Below are positions 1-8,237 of a stretch of 64,000 nucleotides of DNA, piece by piece. The DNA comes from Algoriphagus sp. AK58. GTDB lineage: Bacteria; Bacteroidota; Bacteroidia; Cytophagales; Cyclobacteriaceae. The notes beneath the pieces were generated by a model. The model made no database searches and was not told the DNA's origin. It saw only the letters and a list, made by a program, of their open reading frames with translations. How positions within the stretch are numbered: the stretch's first letter is position 1; every line of letters begins with the position of its first letter. The translations under genes were made by a program, and so were the position numbers. Location of the stretch: contig NZ_QEIG01000018.1 in assembly GCF_014324365.1 (NCBI RefSeq), forward strand, positions 62,001 to 126,000, in the 5' to 3' direction.

Positions 1-347
1 TCACTGCGGTATTGTACGCCAGAATTGCCGGATTCCGAAATCCAATAATCCACCTTTAGTTCGAAATCCCCCAACTCTCCCCCTTTCCAGATGATGAAGG
101 TATTGTTTTTCAACACCGTTTCAGGCGTGATTTCACCGACTATGGCGCCATCTTTTACAGACCAATAGACAGGATCATATTCCCAACCCTCCAGACTTTT
201 ACCATCGAAAATTGATTTAAAATCAGCTTGAAGGCCCGAATTTTCCTCAACCTTTTCTGTCGGAGTCTGACAAGTCCAGTTGACCCAGGCAACCGCAGCC
301 AATGCGGCTACGGTGACCAAGGATTTATGTGAAAAGAAAGCTATCAT
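1..347 (-). CDS. DUF1080 (3-keto-disaccharide hydrolase-like) protein, partial
   Basis: The N-terminal 115 residues of a protein that runs off the left edge. It starts at an ATG (minus strand, 345-347) that overlaps the TGA of the upstream dehydrogenase gene as ATGA, which suggests translational coupling. The N-terminus is a hydrophobic export signal ending near WTCQT, possibly a lipobox. After it come FKSIFDGKSLEGWEYD, YWSVKDGAIVGE and FELKVDYWISESGNSGVQYR, which are the characteristic opening strands of the DUF1080 (PF06439) jelly-roll fold. Family members hydrolyse 3-keto-glycosides or bind glycans at the periplasmic side. The exact substrate cannot be read from this fragment. Confidence 0.85.
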   Translation of the reverse strand, partial: MIAFFSHKSLVTVAALAAVAWVNWTCQTPTEKVEENSGLQADFKSIFDGKSLEGWEYDPVYWSVKDGAIVGEITPETVLKNNTFIIWKGGELGDFELKVDYWISESGNSGVQYRS

Positions 348-3025
348 TTCTGAGCAGTAGGTTGCTTGTACACCGCATGATCCGGATTTCCACCTGAGAT
401 CAAGTAGGCCATCAGGTCTTTGAGTTCTTCCTCATTCAGTCGATTAATCAAACCGGGCATCATGATGGACACATCCGCATTTTTCTTCAGCACCACGGTG
501 TTTTTAGGGACTGTTTTGATTTCATTTGGAGCAAAAGGATTCTGAGAGATGTAGTAGTTCTGCGCATCTTCATCATTGAGTTTGCCGACAATAGAGCCAC
601 CGGCTTTCAATTCAAGTACTGTAGCATGATACTGATCTGAGATGGTTTCGCTTGGATTGATAGTCGCTACCAAGATGTCTTTTGGAGAGAATCGGGTACC
701 CAATTGGGTCAAGTCAGGACCAATTGCTCCGCCTTCACCCTGCATGGTATGGCAGGACTGGCAAAGAACTGCGGCATACATGGCCTTACCTTTTACCAAA
801 TCACGACCAACCAAATTGGCCATCAAAGGTTCCGCTTCTTCTACAGTCCAGCGACGGCCTGGGCCTTCTGGCTGAACGCCTGTATTTGCGATATCATTCC
901 CGCTGGCAGTAAGCAATTTACCACCGGACATTTCATCATACTTTTCAAAATCAGCTTTGTCCACTGAGGCCAAAGCCATTTTTCTGGCACGATCCAGGAA
1001 GCCCACATAACTTCTTCCACCTTTGTAGGCGGTGAGCGCATGATTGATCCACTTAAAGTATTCCTCACGCTGAGCAGCAGTCCAGCCTTTGTCAGCTCCA
1101 CCCAATACGGTAGCATAGAAAGTCGCTTGTGCGGGGGGTACATTTGCCAGCATATTGGCGATGTCCAATCCGTACTGTGGATTTCTGAAAATCAAATCTG
1201 AAGAAGAAGTAAAGGTCTTCTGGTAATCAGGATCATCCTTGGCTGTCTTGAGGAGCGCCAAGGTCTTTTCTACCGCTGATGGAGCATCCAAATGAACCAT
1301 TAAAATCGAAAGAGATCGATCCAGCATGTTGTCATTAGCCGGATAGTTTGGATCCAAATACGCGATCAATTGCTGCTTGACCGGCTCGGCTCCTTTGTCG
1401 TAGCGATAGAGAATCACTTCAATCGTTCTCAGAATATCTTGTTTGTCTTTGGCAGAAAGCGCCTTATAATCAATCTGCATCAAACTGTTGAGCATGGATG
1501 CAGCATCCGCATCGGTAGCATGGTGAGCTAGCGCCAAAATTGCATGAATCTTCTTGGTCGGATCAGTTTCGGCAATTGCTTTTGCTTTCCAAGAAGCCAC
1601 CGGCTGATGTTCCAAAACGATACGTGCAGCATACTGTACATATCGATCCGCATGTCCAAGCTGAGCCCAAGCTTTCTCCAAGCCCTCTGCAGGCGCTCCC
1701 GCTTTGTGATACTGCTCCAGCTCTCTTCTTAGTTTTGCTTCCTGAGGAAGATCAGCTTCTGTCAAAGGCACATGGGTATCCAATTCACCTTTGTAATAAA
1801 CTCTATAGAGGTCAGACTCCAATCTACGTCCTCCGGTAGCAAAATACATGGCACCGTCAGGCCCGATAATTCCATCTGTCAAGGGAAGTGGAGAACCGGA
1901 AATAAACTCTTCCGCGGTAGCATCATAAGTCGCTCCGTTTGGAGTCAGGTGAATGGCATAAATAATCCCAAAGCTCCAGTCAAAGGCATAAAGTGCTTTT
2001 TTGTATTTGCTAGGGAAATTGGCTTTGAAGCCAAACATCGCGTTGGTCGGTGAACCTTGCCCGATATTGAGTACGGCTGGTAAGTTGTCCGGATAGTTGG
2101 GAGACCACTTGGAATTACCTGTTCTCCAACCAAATTCCGAACCACTTGTTGCGTGATTGATCCGGGTTGGACGATACCAAGGCATCCCGAAATCCCATTC
2201 CATATCGGCATCGTAGGCAAAAATGTCTCCTACTTCATTGTAGTCGAAATCAAAAGCATTTCTGAAACCTGCTGAGATCAACTCCCACTCTTTTCCTTCC
2301 GGATCGATACGGGCTATCCATCCTCCCGGAGCCATACGATCATTGGCATGTCCTCTCGGATCTTTGATAAGAGGGAACAGATTGTCTTCATTCCATACTC
2401 TTGGGAGACGGTAATGATTCATTTCCGGTACATCCACGTGGTTACCCGCGATCAGGTAAATCCCTTTGCCGTCTGGAGTCACTTTCATAGAATGCGGGCC
2501 GTGCTCACCCTGCTGACCTTTGAGTTCGCGGATTTGAGTGATGGTTTCAAACTGGTCATCTCCGTCCAAATCCTGGATTCTGTAAAGGCCTGTAGGCTGA
2601 CTGAATCGCTCATTCGGGTTATGGTTCACCATCACATACAGGGAGTTGAAGGCATAGAGCAAGCCTTGGGCATAACCCATCCCAACCAGTGAATCAGGAA
2701 CATTTCCTACGATGAGTTTCTCTACTTTTGGCTTTACTGTAGAGTCAGAACCAATCGGAGGCAATTCCAATCGATACAAAAAACCATACTGATCTGAGGT
2801 GATCATTCGGCCTTTGTCATCAAAGGTCATGGCCACCCATGAGCCCTGATCATTTTCTCCCGGGCTATAAAGCAACTCAGCCACAAAGCCGTCAGGAAGT
2901 TTTAGCTTATCAATTTTTGGGTTTCCGGTTAGCTGCCGGACCTCTTCTTTTTTGGCACAGGCTAACAAAACCGCCACGGCCAAACCAAAGAAGAGTAGAT
3001 TTTTTAAAGTGCTTTTGAGGAACAT
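344..3025 (-). CDS. Lipoprotein: beta-propeller sugar-dehydrogenase-like domain fused to cytochrome c
   Basis: 893 aa. The signal peptide ends in the lipobox LLAC (Cys23), so it is a lipoprotein. Residues about 35-430 form a propeller of the PQQ-type or PVC-type membrane-bound dehydrogenase class (FDDKGRMITSDQYG, GEHGPHSMKVTPDGKGIYL, GFRNAFDFDYNEVGDIFAYD). A helical HEAT-like stretch follows (about 440-710), then a c-type cytochrome domain with CQSCH near residue 753 and a probable distal Met in IMMPGL. The role is likely oxidation of a sugar or alcohol in the periplasm with electron transfer to the haem. The cofactor of this family is not settled, so PQQ is only a guess. The gene is coupled to the downstream DUF1080 gene by a 4-base overlap. 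Confidence 0.8.
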   Translation of the reverse strand: MFLKSTLKNLLFFGLAVAVLLACAKKEEVRQLTGNPKIDKLKLPDGFVAELLYSPGENDQGSWVAMTFDDKGRMITSDQYGFLYRLELPPIGSDSTVKPKVEKLIVGNVPDSLVGMGYAQGLLYAFNSLYVMVNHNPNERFSQPTGLYRIQDLDGDDQFETITQIRELKGQQGEHGPHSMKVTPDGKGIYLIAGNHVDVPEMNHYRLPRVWNEDNLFPLIKDPRGHANDRMAPGGWIARIDPEGKEWELISAGFRNAFDFDYNEVGDIFAYDADMEWDFGMPWYRPTRINHATSGSEFGWRTGNSKWSPNYPDNLPAVLNIGQGSPTNAMFGFKANFPSKYKKALYAFDWSFGIIYAIHLTPNGATYDATAEEFISGSPLPLTDGIIGPDGAMYFATGGRRLESDLYRVYYKGELDTHVPLTEADLPQEAKLRRELEQYHKAGAPAEGLEKAWAQLGHADRYVQYAARIVLEHQPVASWKAKAIAETDPTKKIHAILALAHHATDADAASMLNSLMQIDYKALSAKDKQDILRTIEVILYRYDKGAEPVKQQLIAYLDPNYPANDNMLDRSLSILMVHLDAPSAVEKTLALLKTAKDDPDYQKTFTSSSDLIFRNPQYGLDIANMLANVPPAQATFYATVLGGADKGWTAAQREEYFKWINHALTAYKGGRSYVGFLDRARKMALASVDKADFEKYDEMSGGKLLTASGNDIANTGVQPEGPGRRWTVEEAEPLMANLVGRDLVKGKAMYAAVLCQSCHTMQGEGGAIGPDLTQLGTRFSPKDILVATINPSETISDQYHATVLELKAGGSIVGKLNDEDAQNYYISQNPFAPNEIKTVPKNTVVLKKNADVSIMMPGLINRLNEEELKDLMAYLISGGNPDHAVYKQPTAQK

Positions 3026-3237
3026 ATTATTTTGGATTTAAAGCTTTTCAAGGAATTCTATTTCACACACTTGAAGATCATAAATAATTGGTGGTACAGA
3101 AAACCACTCATGAAGGCTATTTACTTTTTGTCAAGAAATTAACTGTCCTGCTATTTCGGGTATGGTCAAAAAATAACCCAACACCTTCACTTTTTCGCAA
3201 AAGGAGATGTCGGGCTATTTGAATTAAGAAAACCAAC

Positions 3238-4749
3238 TTAGAAATGAGGACTCAAATCTGACTCGACTGCCGGATAGGCATAGAATTTATCCAGATTTGT
3301 AAAAACGTTAGGTCTTGGGACTGCACCCGGAATTGGCGGAAAATAGTAGTCCAATGGATTGGCTACGATACGCTGTCCATAAGGAACGATAATTTCCTGA
3401 ATCCGATCTGTCCTGATAATATCAAACCATCTTTTGTTTTCGAATGCGAGCTCTACTCTTCTTTCTTTGAAAATCGCCTCACGAACATTCGCTTGACCTG
3501 CAGCAGTAGAAGCAGGCAATCCTGCACGGGATCTAACTTGGTTCAAAAACCCTAGAGCCTCGCTTGTTTTTCCTTGCTCATTTTGGGCCTCAGCCATTAA
3601 GAGTAGGACCTCAGCATACCGATACACCGGCCAATTCACCCCATGATTATTATGCTGTGCATGATTATCTTGAAACTTTTTGATAATTGGGGTGATCTTA
3701 TTCGTCCCCGGTCTACCAGATACAGTTATATACATAATGGAGGCATCTTTGCGCAAATCACCCGGCTCATATGCTGCAATGATATCCGGTGTTGGGATAT
3801 TATTTCCCTGACCATCCAATGGCTGAGGATTGGTAGTATTGAATAAAGCTCTCACTTCTGGTACCGTAAGCGGGTAGGGTAAATGCTGGTAAAGGAATGT
3901 ACCCTGGAGACCATCTGCTCCCTCACGGAACTGAATTTCAAATACCGATTCAATATTATTCTTATTGGTGGAATTCTTAGGAAAAGCCATAGCATAAGAT
4001 GGCATCAGTGCATATTGTCCTGAGGAAATCACTGGGGCCAACACCTGCTCTGCATCAGACCATCGTTTGCGATAGATAAATACATCTCCCAACAAGGTTC
4101 TTGCCGCTCCCTGGGTAACTCTGCCTGCCTCCTGTTGAGACTTTTGGGGAAGCAAAGGCACCGCTTCGGTCAGATCTTTAATGATTTGGTCAAATACCGC
4201 TGCTTCTTCAGACAAGGGAAGGGCAGCTCCATCCCTTCCAGACACAGGGGTAAGGTGAAGGGGAACTTTGCCGAAATAGCGAACTAAGTGGAAATAAGAG
4301 AATGCTCTAAGAAACAAAGCTTGACCTTTCAGATTGTTTTTGGAGTCCTGATTAAACTGAACGCCATCAATCAAAGCCAACACTTGATTGGCACGTGAAA
4401 TAATCAAATAAAGTCCACGCCAAGCTCCTAAGACGTTTGTATTGGGAGTGGTCCCGTTACTTACAGGCACTGAAAAATCGGCAAGATTCTCAGCGTTTTC
4501 TACCGCACCGAAGAGTACGTTTCGCATGTAAAAGGTGTTGTCCGAGTGCAATTCCCCCAATAGCCATGCAGGACCATTGTAATAGGCTCGGAGCGGGGCA
4601 TAGGTGGCGTTTACCGCCTGCACAAAGTCCTTTTCTGTCTTAAAGAAAGTAGCCGAACTCAATTGAGTCTCAGGTACTACTGTAAGAAAATCCTCACAGC
4701 TGGTGAATGTCATCAGCAGGACAAGAAATATGATGCTATATTTTTTCAT
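3238..4749 (-). CDS. SusD/RagB family outer-membrane nutrient-binding lipoprotein
   Basis: 503 aa. Lipoprotein signal with lipobox FTSC (Cys18), followed by the SusD N-terminal signature EDFLTVVPETQLS. The TPR-like scaffold (QALFLRAFSYFHLVRYFGKVPL) and the C-terminal RagB motif (YRYAEVLLLMAEAQNEQGK, EAIFKERRVELAFENKRWFDIIR) are clear. It is the surface lid that hands oligomers to the SusC channel. It lies 44 bases downstream of susC on the same strand and is surely co-transcribed with it. The substrate is unknown. The neighbouring DUF1080 and dehydrogenase genes suggest a glycoside or sugar derivative, but that is inference. Confidence 0.96.
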   Translation of the reverse strand: MKKYSIIFLVLLMTFTSCEDFLTVVPETQLSSATFFKTEKDFVQAVNATYAPLRAYYNGPAWLLGELHSDNTFYMRNVLFGAVENAENLADFSVPVSNGTTPNTNVLGAWRGLYLIISRANQVLALIDGVQFNQDSKNNLKGQALFLRAFSYFHLVRYFGKVPLHLTPVSGRDGAALPLSEEAAVFDQIIKDLTEAVPLLPQKSQQEAGRVTQGAARTLLGDVFIYRKRWSDAEQVLAPVISSGQYALMPSYAMAFPKNSTNKNNIESVFEIQFREGADGLQGTFLYQHLPYPLTVPEVRALFNTTNPQPLDGQGNNIPTPDIIAAYEPGDLRKDASIMYITVSGRPGTNKITPIIKKFQDNHAQHNNHGVNWPVYRYAEVLLLMAEAQNEQGKTSEALGFLNQVRSRAGLPASTAAGQANVREAIFKERRVELAFENKRWFDIIRTDRIQEIIVPYGQRIVANPLDYYFPPIPGAVPRPNVFTNLDKFYAYPAVESDLSPHF

Positions 4750-4793
4750 TTTAGTTCAGTTTAGGATTTAATCAACTACCTAAGTGGCTTTGA

Positions 4794-7700
4794 TCAGAAA
4801 TTGATATTGGCTCCAAAAGTGATCGTCCGAGGTACTGGATATGGCCCCAAATCAACCCCAGGGCTTAGATTTCCACCGTCTCCCTGACCATTTCCTTGCA
4901 TACTAACTTCAGGATTTTGTCCCCCCCAATAGTTGGTAAATACCCATACGTTTTGAGCAGATGCATAAAGTCTGGCTGACTTTATTGCTTTTGGAAGCTT
5001 CGTGAAGGTATATCCTAAAGTGATGTTACGAATGGTGAAGAAAGATGCATCCCATACGAAATTGCTGTTTGGCCAATCACGTTCTACACCAGTCACGTTT
5101 CCACCACCCACTGTGGTACCAAAAATGCCTTCACCCGGATTTTCAGGAGATCTAAAACGATCCTTAGCTCTTCTCACCATATTGAATACCCCATCCAAAT
5201 TGGCCAAGGAATATAGGTGTCTCATGTATAGATCCTGTCCTTGAGAACCAGAACCAATAATGCTCATATCCCAATTTTTCCAATTGAAATTGTTGGTGAT
5301 ACCATAGATGAAATCAGGGAAAGGATTTCCGATGATGGTTCGGTCATCCCGGTCACCTCCAAACGTAATTCTTCCATCCCCATTGATATCTGCCAGCTTG
5401 ATACTACCCACAGTAGATCTTCCTGGAATAATAGGAGAATTGGCTAGATCTTCCGCATTGGCATAATTCCCCAACTTTTTGAGTCCATAGAATTGTCCAA
5501 AAGGCTTCCCCACTTGAGTGATGTGAAAGGAACCGTATACTCTGTCTATCCCTTCTGCTAATTCCAGAACCTTATTTCTGTTAAAGGAAAGGTTGGCATT
5601 GATAGTCCATTTGAATGCTCCTGTGGTGGGAACGGCATTGACGGCAAATTCATGACCCCAGAATTTGATCTCACCGATGTTGTCATTGAAGTTGGTAAAA
5701 CCTGATTCCTGAGGGATCTGTACCGCATAAAGGAGGTTGGTCGTGTTCTTAACGAAATAGTCGTAAGTGAATGAAATTCTGTCATCCAAAAATCCAAGAT
5801 CAAATCCTGCATCCAATTGAGCAGTCGTTTCCCATCCCAAGTTTGGATTGTCCAAGGAAGTAATTGCCGCACCCGGAGAAAGAGTATTTCCAAAGACTAC
5901 GTTTACTGTATTATTGACCAAGGCATATTGGGTATAGTTACCGATATTATTGTTACCGGTGATACCATAACTTGATCGGATTTTCGCAAATGAAATGGTA
6001 CTGTTACCTTTCAAAAACTCCTCGTCAGACAGGACCCATCCGGCTGAAGCGGAAGGGAATACACCCCATCTATTCTGAGAACCGAATCGGGAAGAACCAT
6101 CCCCTCGAATCGATGCCGTGAAGAGATATTTTTGTTTAAAGTTGTATGTTAATCTGGAGAAGATTGAGGTAAGAGTCCATTCCTGAACTTGACTAGTGGT
6201 ACCTCCTCTGTTGATGTTGATCGCACCTTGAATAGTAGGAAGGCGATCATCTGCATAGGTATCAGCCTGAATTCTTGTTCCATCTCTTCTAAACTGCTGA
6301 TTTGAAAAACCCGCCAGGATCTCAAAATTGTGATCATTGATCGAATTTCTATACGTAGCAATATTTTCGTTTAGCCAAGTAAAATCCGTAAGGTTCTCTC
6401 TGACCGAAACTGCCACTGTCGGAATTGCCTGATTGATTGCAGAAGTCGCCGTAGAAGGGTTGAAAGTGAAGAAATTAGAATTGAAGATTTCCGTATTGAA
6501 CGTCGACTTAAGAGACAATCCTTTAATAGGTCTCCATTCCACATAGGTATTGGCTAACACGTTTAAACTTTTCGTCTCATTGGTGATTTCCTGTGCAGAT
6601 CTCACCCAGTTTGGATAGGCGAAGATATTACCTGTATTTGCAGGGAATCTATTGAAAAGAGTCAATTCACCTGATTCATCATAGATAGGCATGACTGGCC
6701 AGGTATGCAGTGCATTGAAAATAATACCTGTACCTCTATCCCCATCCGTTCTTGGCACATTGTCAATCACATAGTTTGGCGCAACATTCACTCCGATGTT
6801 TACCTTATCAGAAAGTTGGTAATCGGTATTCATACGAAGTGAAAATCTTTTGTAATCGGTATTCACTACCACCCCTTTTTGATCGAATACACCGGCCACA
6901 ACTGCTGTATTGACTCTTTCCTTGTTGGAAGTCAGTGTCAGGTTGTAGGAAGAAATGGGTGCCGTTTGAAGCAAAGCATCATACCAATCGTTGTTTTTAT
7001 CTCGATAGATAGATGGATTCTGGAACACTTCAGGTACTGCCTGGTTGGCATCTTCATAGTATTCCTTCTTAAACTGAGCAAATTCTTCCGCATTCATCAT
7101 CTCCAGTCTGCCCCTTTGAGGAACCTCCTGAAAACCGGTAAACACGTTCAAATTCACATTGGTCTGTCCTGCTTTTCCTTTTTTAGTAGTGATCAAGACC
7201 ACACCGTTTGCAGCACGGGAACCATACAAAGAGGTGGAAGCGGCATCTTTTAAGACTGAGATATCTTCAATTTCATCCGGGTTGATTTGGTTGATATTAC
7301 CGGAAATAGGAAAACCATCCACAACATACAGAGGCTCACTACCTCCGGATACGGAAAGCTGACCCCGGATTCTCACTGTCATCCCACGGCCAGGCTGACC
7401 GGTAGTCTGGTTGATCTGAACCCCCGCCAATCTACCCTGAAGCTTTTGGGCGACTGTAGATACAGGCATGTCTCTCAATTGAGAGCCAGAAACCGTAGCA
7501 ACCGCACCGGTTACTTCCTTTTTGATCTGACTACCATAACCTACTACGACGACTTCTGAAAGATCAGATGTAGAATAGGCTAAAGTGATATTGACGGTGG
7601 TTTGTCCAGCAACCACAGGCACTTCTTTGGTATTATAACCTACAAAGCTGACTACAAGAACTTCACCGGGAGCAGCCTCAATGGTAAACGAACCATCGAT

Positions 7701-7892
7701 GTCAGTGACAGTCCCTTTTTGTGTGCCTTTGATCAAAACCAATGCACCCGGAATGGGCTCTTTATCAGGATCTGATGTCACAACCCCTCGCACGGATTGG
7801 GTTTGACCCATACTTGCTATGCTGAAACATAGCATAAATAACAAAAGCCCAATAATCCGGACTTTAATCTTAGATAGATAGTGGTTATTCAT
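4794..7892 (-). CDS. SusC/RagA family TonB-dependent outer-membrane receptor
   Basis: 1032 aa, the usual size for the family. Signal peptide to about residue 29, then a carboxypeptidase-regulatory-like domain (about 33-110: VRGVVTSDPDKEPIPGALV, GTVTDIDGSFTIEA), the SusC linker DLSEVVVVGYG, a plug domain (about 120-235, including IRGQLSVSGGSEPLYVVDGFP and LKDAASTSLYGSRAANGVVLI) and a 22-strand barrel ending in the expected aromatic-rich strand (PRTITFGANINF). It imports a ligand captured by SusD, driven by TonB and ExbBD. It is first gene of the susCD pair and divergent from the gene at 8238. Three repeated CAGGAT-N4-CAGGAT sites lie upstream and may be its regulator's sites. Confidence 0.97.
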   Translation of the reverse strand: MNNHYLSKIKVRIIGLLLFMLCFSIASMGQTQSVRGVVTSDPDKEPIPGALVLIKGTQKGTVTDIDGSFTIEAAPGEVLVVSFVGYNTKEVPVVAGQTTVNITLAYSTSDLSEVVVVGYGSQIKKEVTGAVATVSGSQLRDMPVSTVAQKLQGRLAGVQINQTTGQPGRGMTVRIRGQLSVSGGSEPLYVVDGFPISGNINQINPDEIEDISVLKDAASTSLYGSRAANGVVLITTKKGKAGQTNVNLNVFTGFQEVPQRGRLEMMNAEEFAQFKKEYYEDANQAVPEVFQNPSIYRDKNNDWYDALLQTAPISSYNLTLTSNKERVNTAVVAGVFDQKGVVVNTDYKRFSLRMNTDYQLSDKVNIGVNVAPNYVIDNVPRTDGDRGTGIIFNALHTWPVMPIYDESGELTLFNRFPANTGNIFAYPNWVRSAQEITNETKSLNVLANTYVEWRPIKGLSLKSTFNTEIFNSNFFTFNPSTATSAINQAIPTVAVSVRENLTDFTWLNENIATYRNSINDHNFEILAGFSNQQFRRDGTRIQADTYADDRLPTIQGAININRGGTTSQVQEWTLTSIFSRLTYNFKQKYLFTASIRGDGSSRFGSQNRWGVFPSASAGWVLSDEEFLKGNSTISFAKIRSSYGITGNNNIGNYTQYALVNNTVNVVFGNTLSPGAAITSLDNPNLGWETTAQLDAGFDLGFLDDRISFTYDYFVKNTTNLLYAVQIPQESGFTNFNDNIGEIKFWGHEFAVNAVPTTGAFKWTINANLSFNRNKVLELAEGIDRVYGSFHITQVGKPFGQFYGLKKLGNYANAEDLANSPIIPGRSTVGSIKLADINGDGRITFGGDRDDRTIIGNPFPDFIYGITNNFNWKNWDMSIIGSGSQGQDLYMRHLYSLANLDGVFNMVRRAKDRFRSPENPGEGIFGTTVGGGNVTGVERDWPNSNFVWDASFFTIRNITLGYTFTKLPKAIKSARLYASAQNVWVFTNYWGGQNPEVSMQGNGQGDGGNLSPGVDLGPYPVPRTITFGANINF

Positions 7893-7955
7893 ATTGGTGG
7901 GTTTAAGTAATTGAATAATTTCCGATTCAATATCCTTAATCCCAGCCCCTACTCT

Positions 7956-7971
7956 ATCCTGTTGAATCCTG
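7956..7971 (-). promoter_or_regulatory. CAGGAT-N4-CAGGAT site, copy 1
   Basis: Reads ATCCTG-TTGA-ATCCTG on the plus strand, so CAGGAT repeated with a 10-base period on the minus strand. It ends 64 bases upstream of the susC start codon. Its outer flank (CTCTATCCTG, 7952-7961) is a perfect inverted copy of 8003-8012 in copy 2. A 10-base period places both hexamers on one face of the helix, as expected for a protein-binding site. The binding protein is unknown. Confidence 0.6.
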
Positions 7972-8002
7972 TTTAAAACTCAGAATATCAGTCACTAAAA
8001 AG

Positions 8003-8018
8003 CAGGATAGAGCAGGAT
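8003..8018 (+). promoter_or_regulatory. CAGGAT-N4-CAGGAT site, copy 2
   Basis: CAGGAT-AGAG-CAGGAT, both hexamers perfect, spacer AGAG. It lies 111 bases upstream of the susC start and 219 bases upstream of the start at 8238. It differs from copy 3 at only one spacer base. Confidence 0.6.
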
Positions 8019-8090
8019 ACTTCCGGCAATCCAATTATGGCAATAATTCAAAAAAGTAATCTATGTCTTTAAATAATTTTACTATAAAAT

Positions 8091-8106
8091 CAGGATAGAA
8101 CAGGAT
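8091..8106 (+). promoter_or_regulatory. CAGGAT-N4-CAGGAT site, copy 3
   Basis: CAGGAT-AGAA-CAGGAT. It lies 131 bases upstream of the ATG at 8238, in the same orientation as copy 2 and 88 bases from it, embedded in AT-rich DNA. Confidence 0.6.
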
Positions 8107-8237
8107 GCTATAAAGCTTATTTTTACTTGATATTTTATGCTTTTGTCTTCAGATAATTATATCTATAAGAATAGATACAAATAATTGAAATTTGGTTTTA
8201 AACTATCTAATATTAGCTCCAAATATTCTCCAGACAT

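Larger units (their letters stand above)
7893..8237. promoter_or_regulatory. Divergent promoter region between susC and the SGNH/dehydrogenase gene
   Basis: A 345-base gap with no gene, AT-rich, between two divergent starts. It holds three copies of the spaced direct repeat CAGGAT-N4-CAGGAT (listed separately). I could not place a convincing Bacteroidota -33/-7 promoter pair for either gene. A shared regulator acting on both directions is plausible because the repeats sit between the two starts, but this is inference. Confidence 0.6.
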
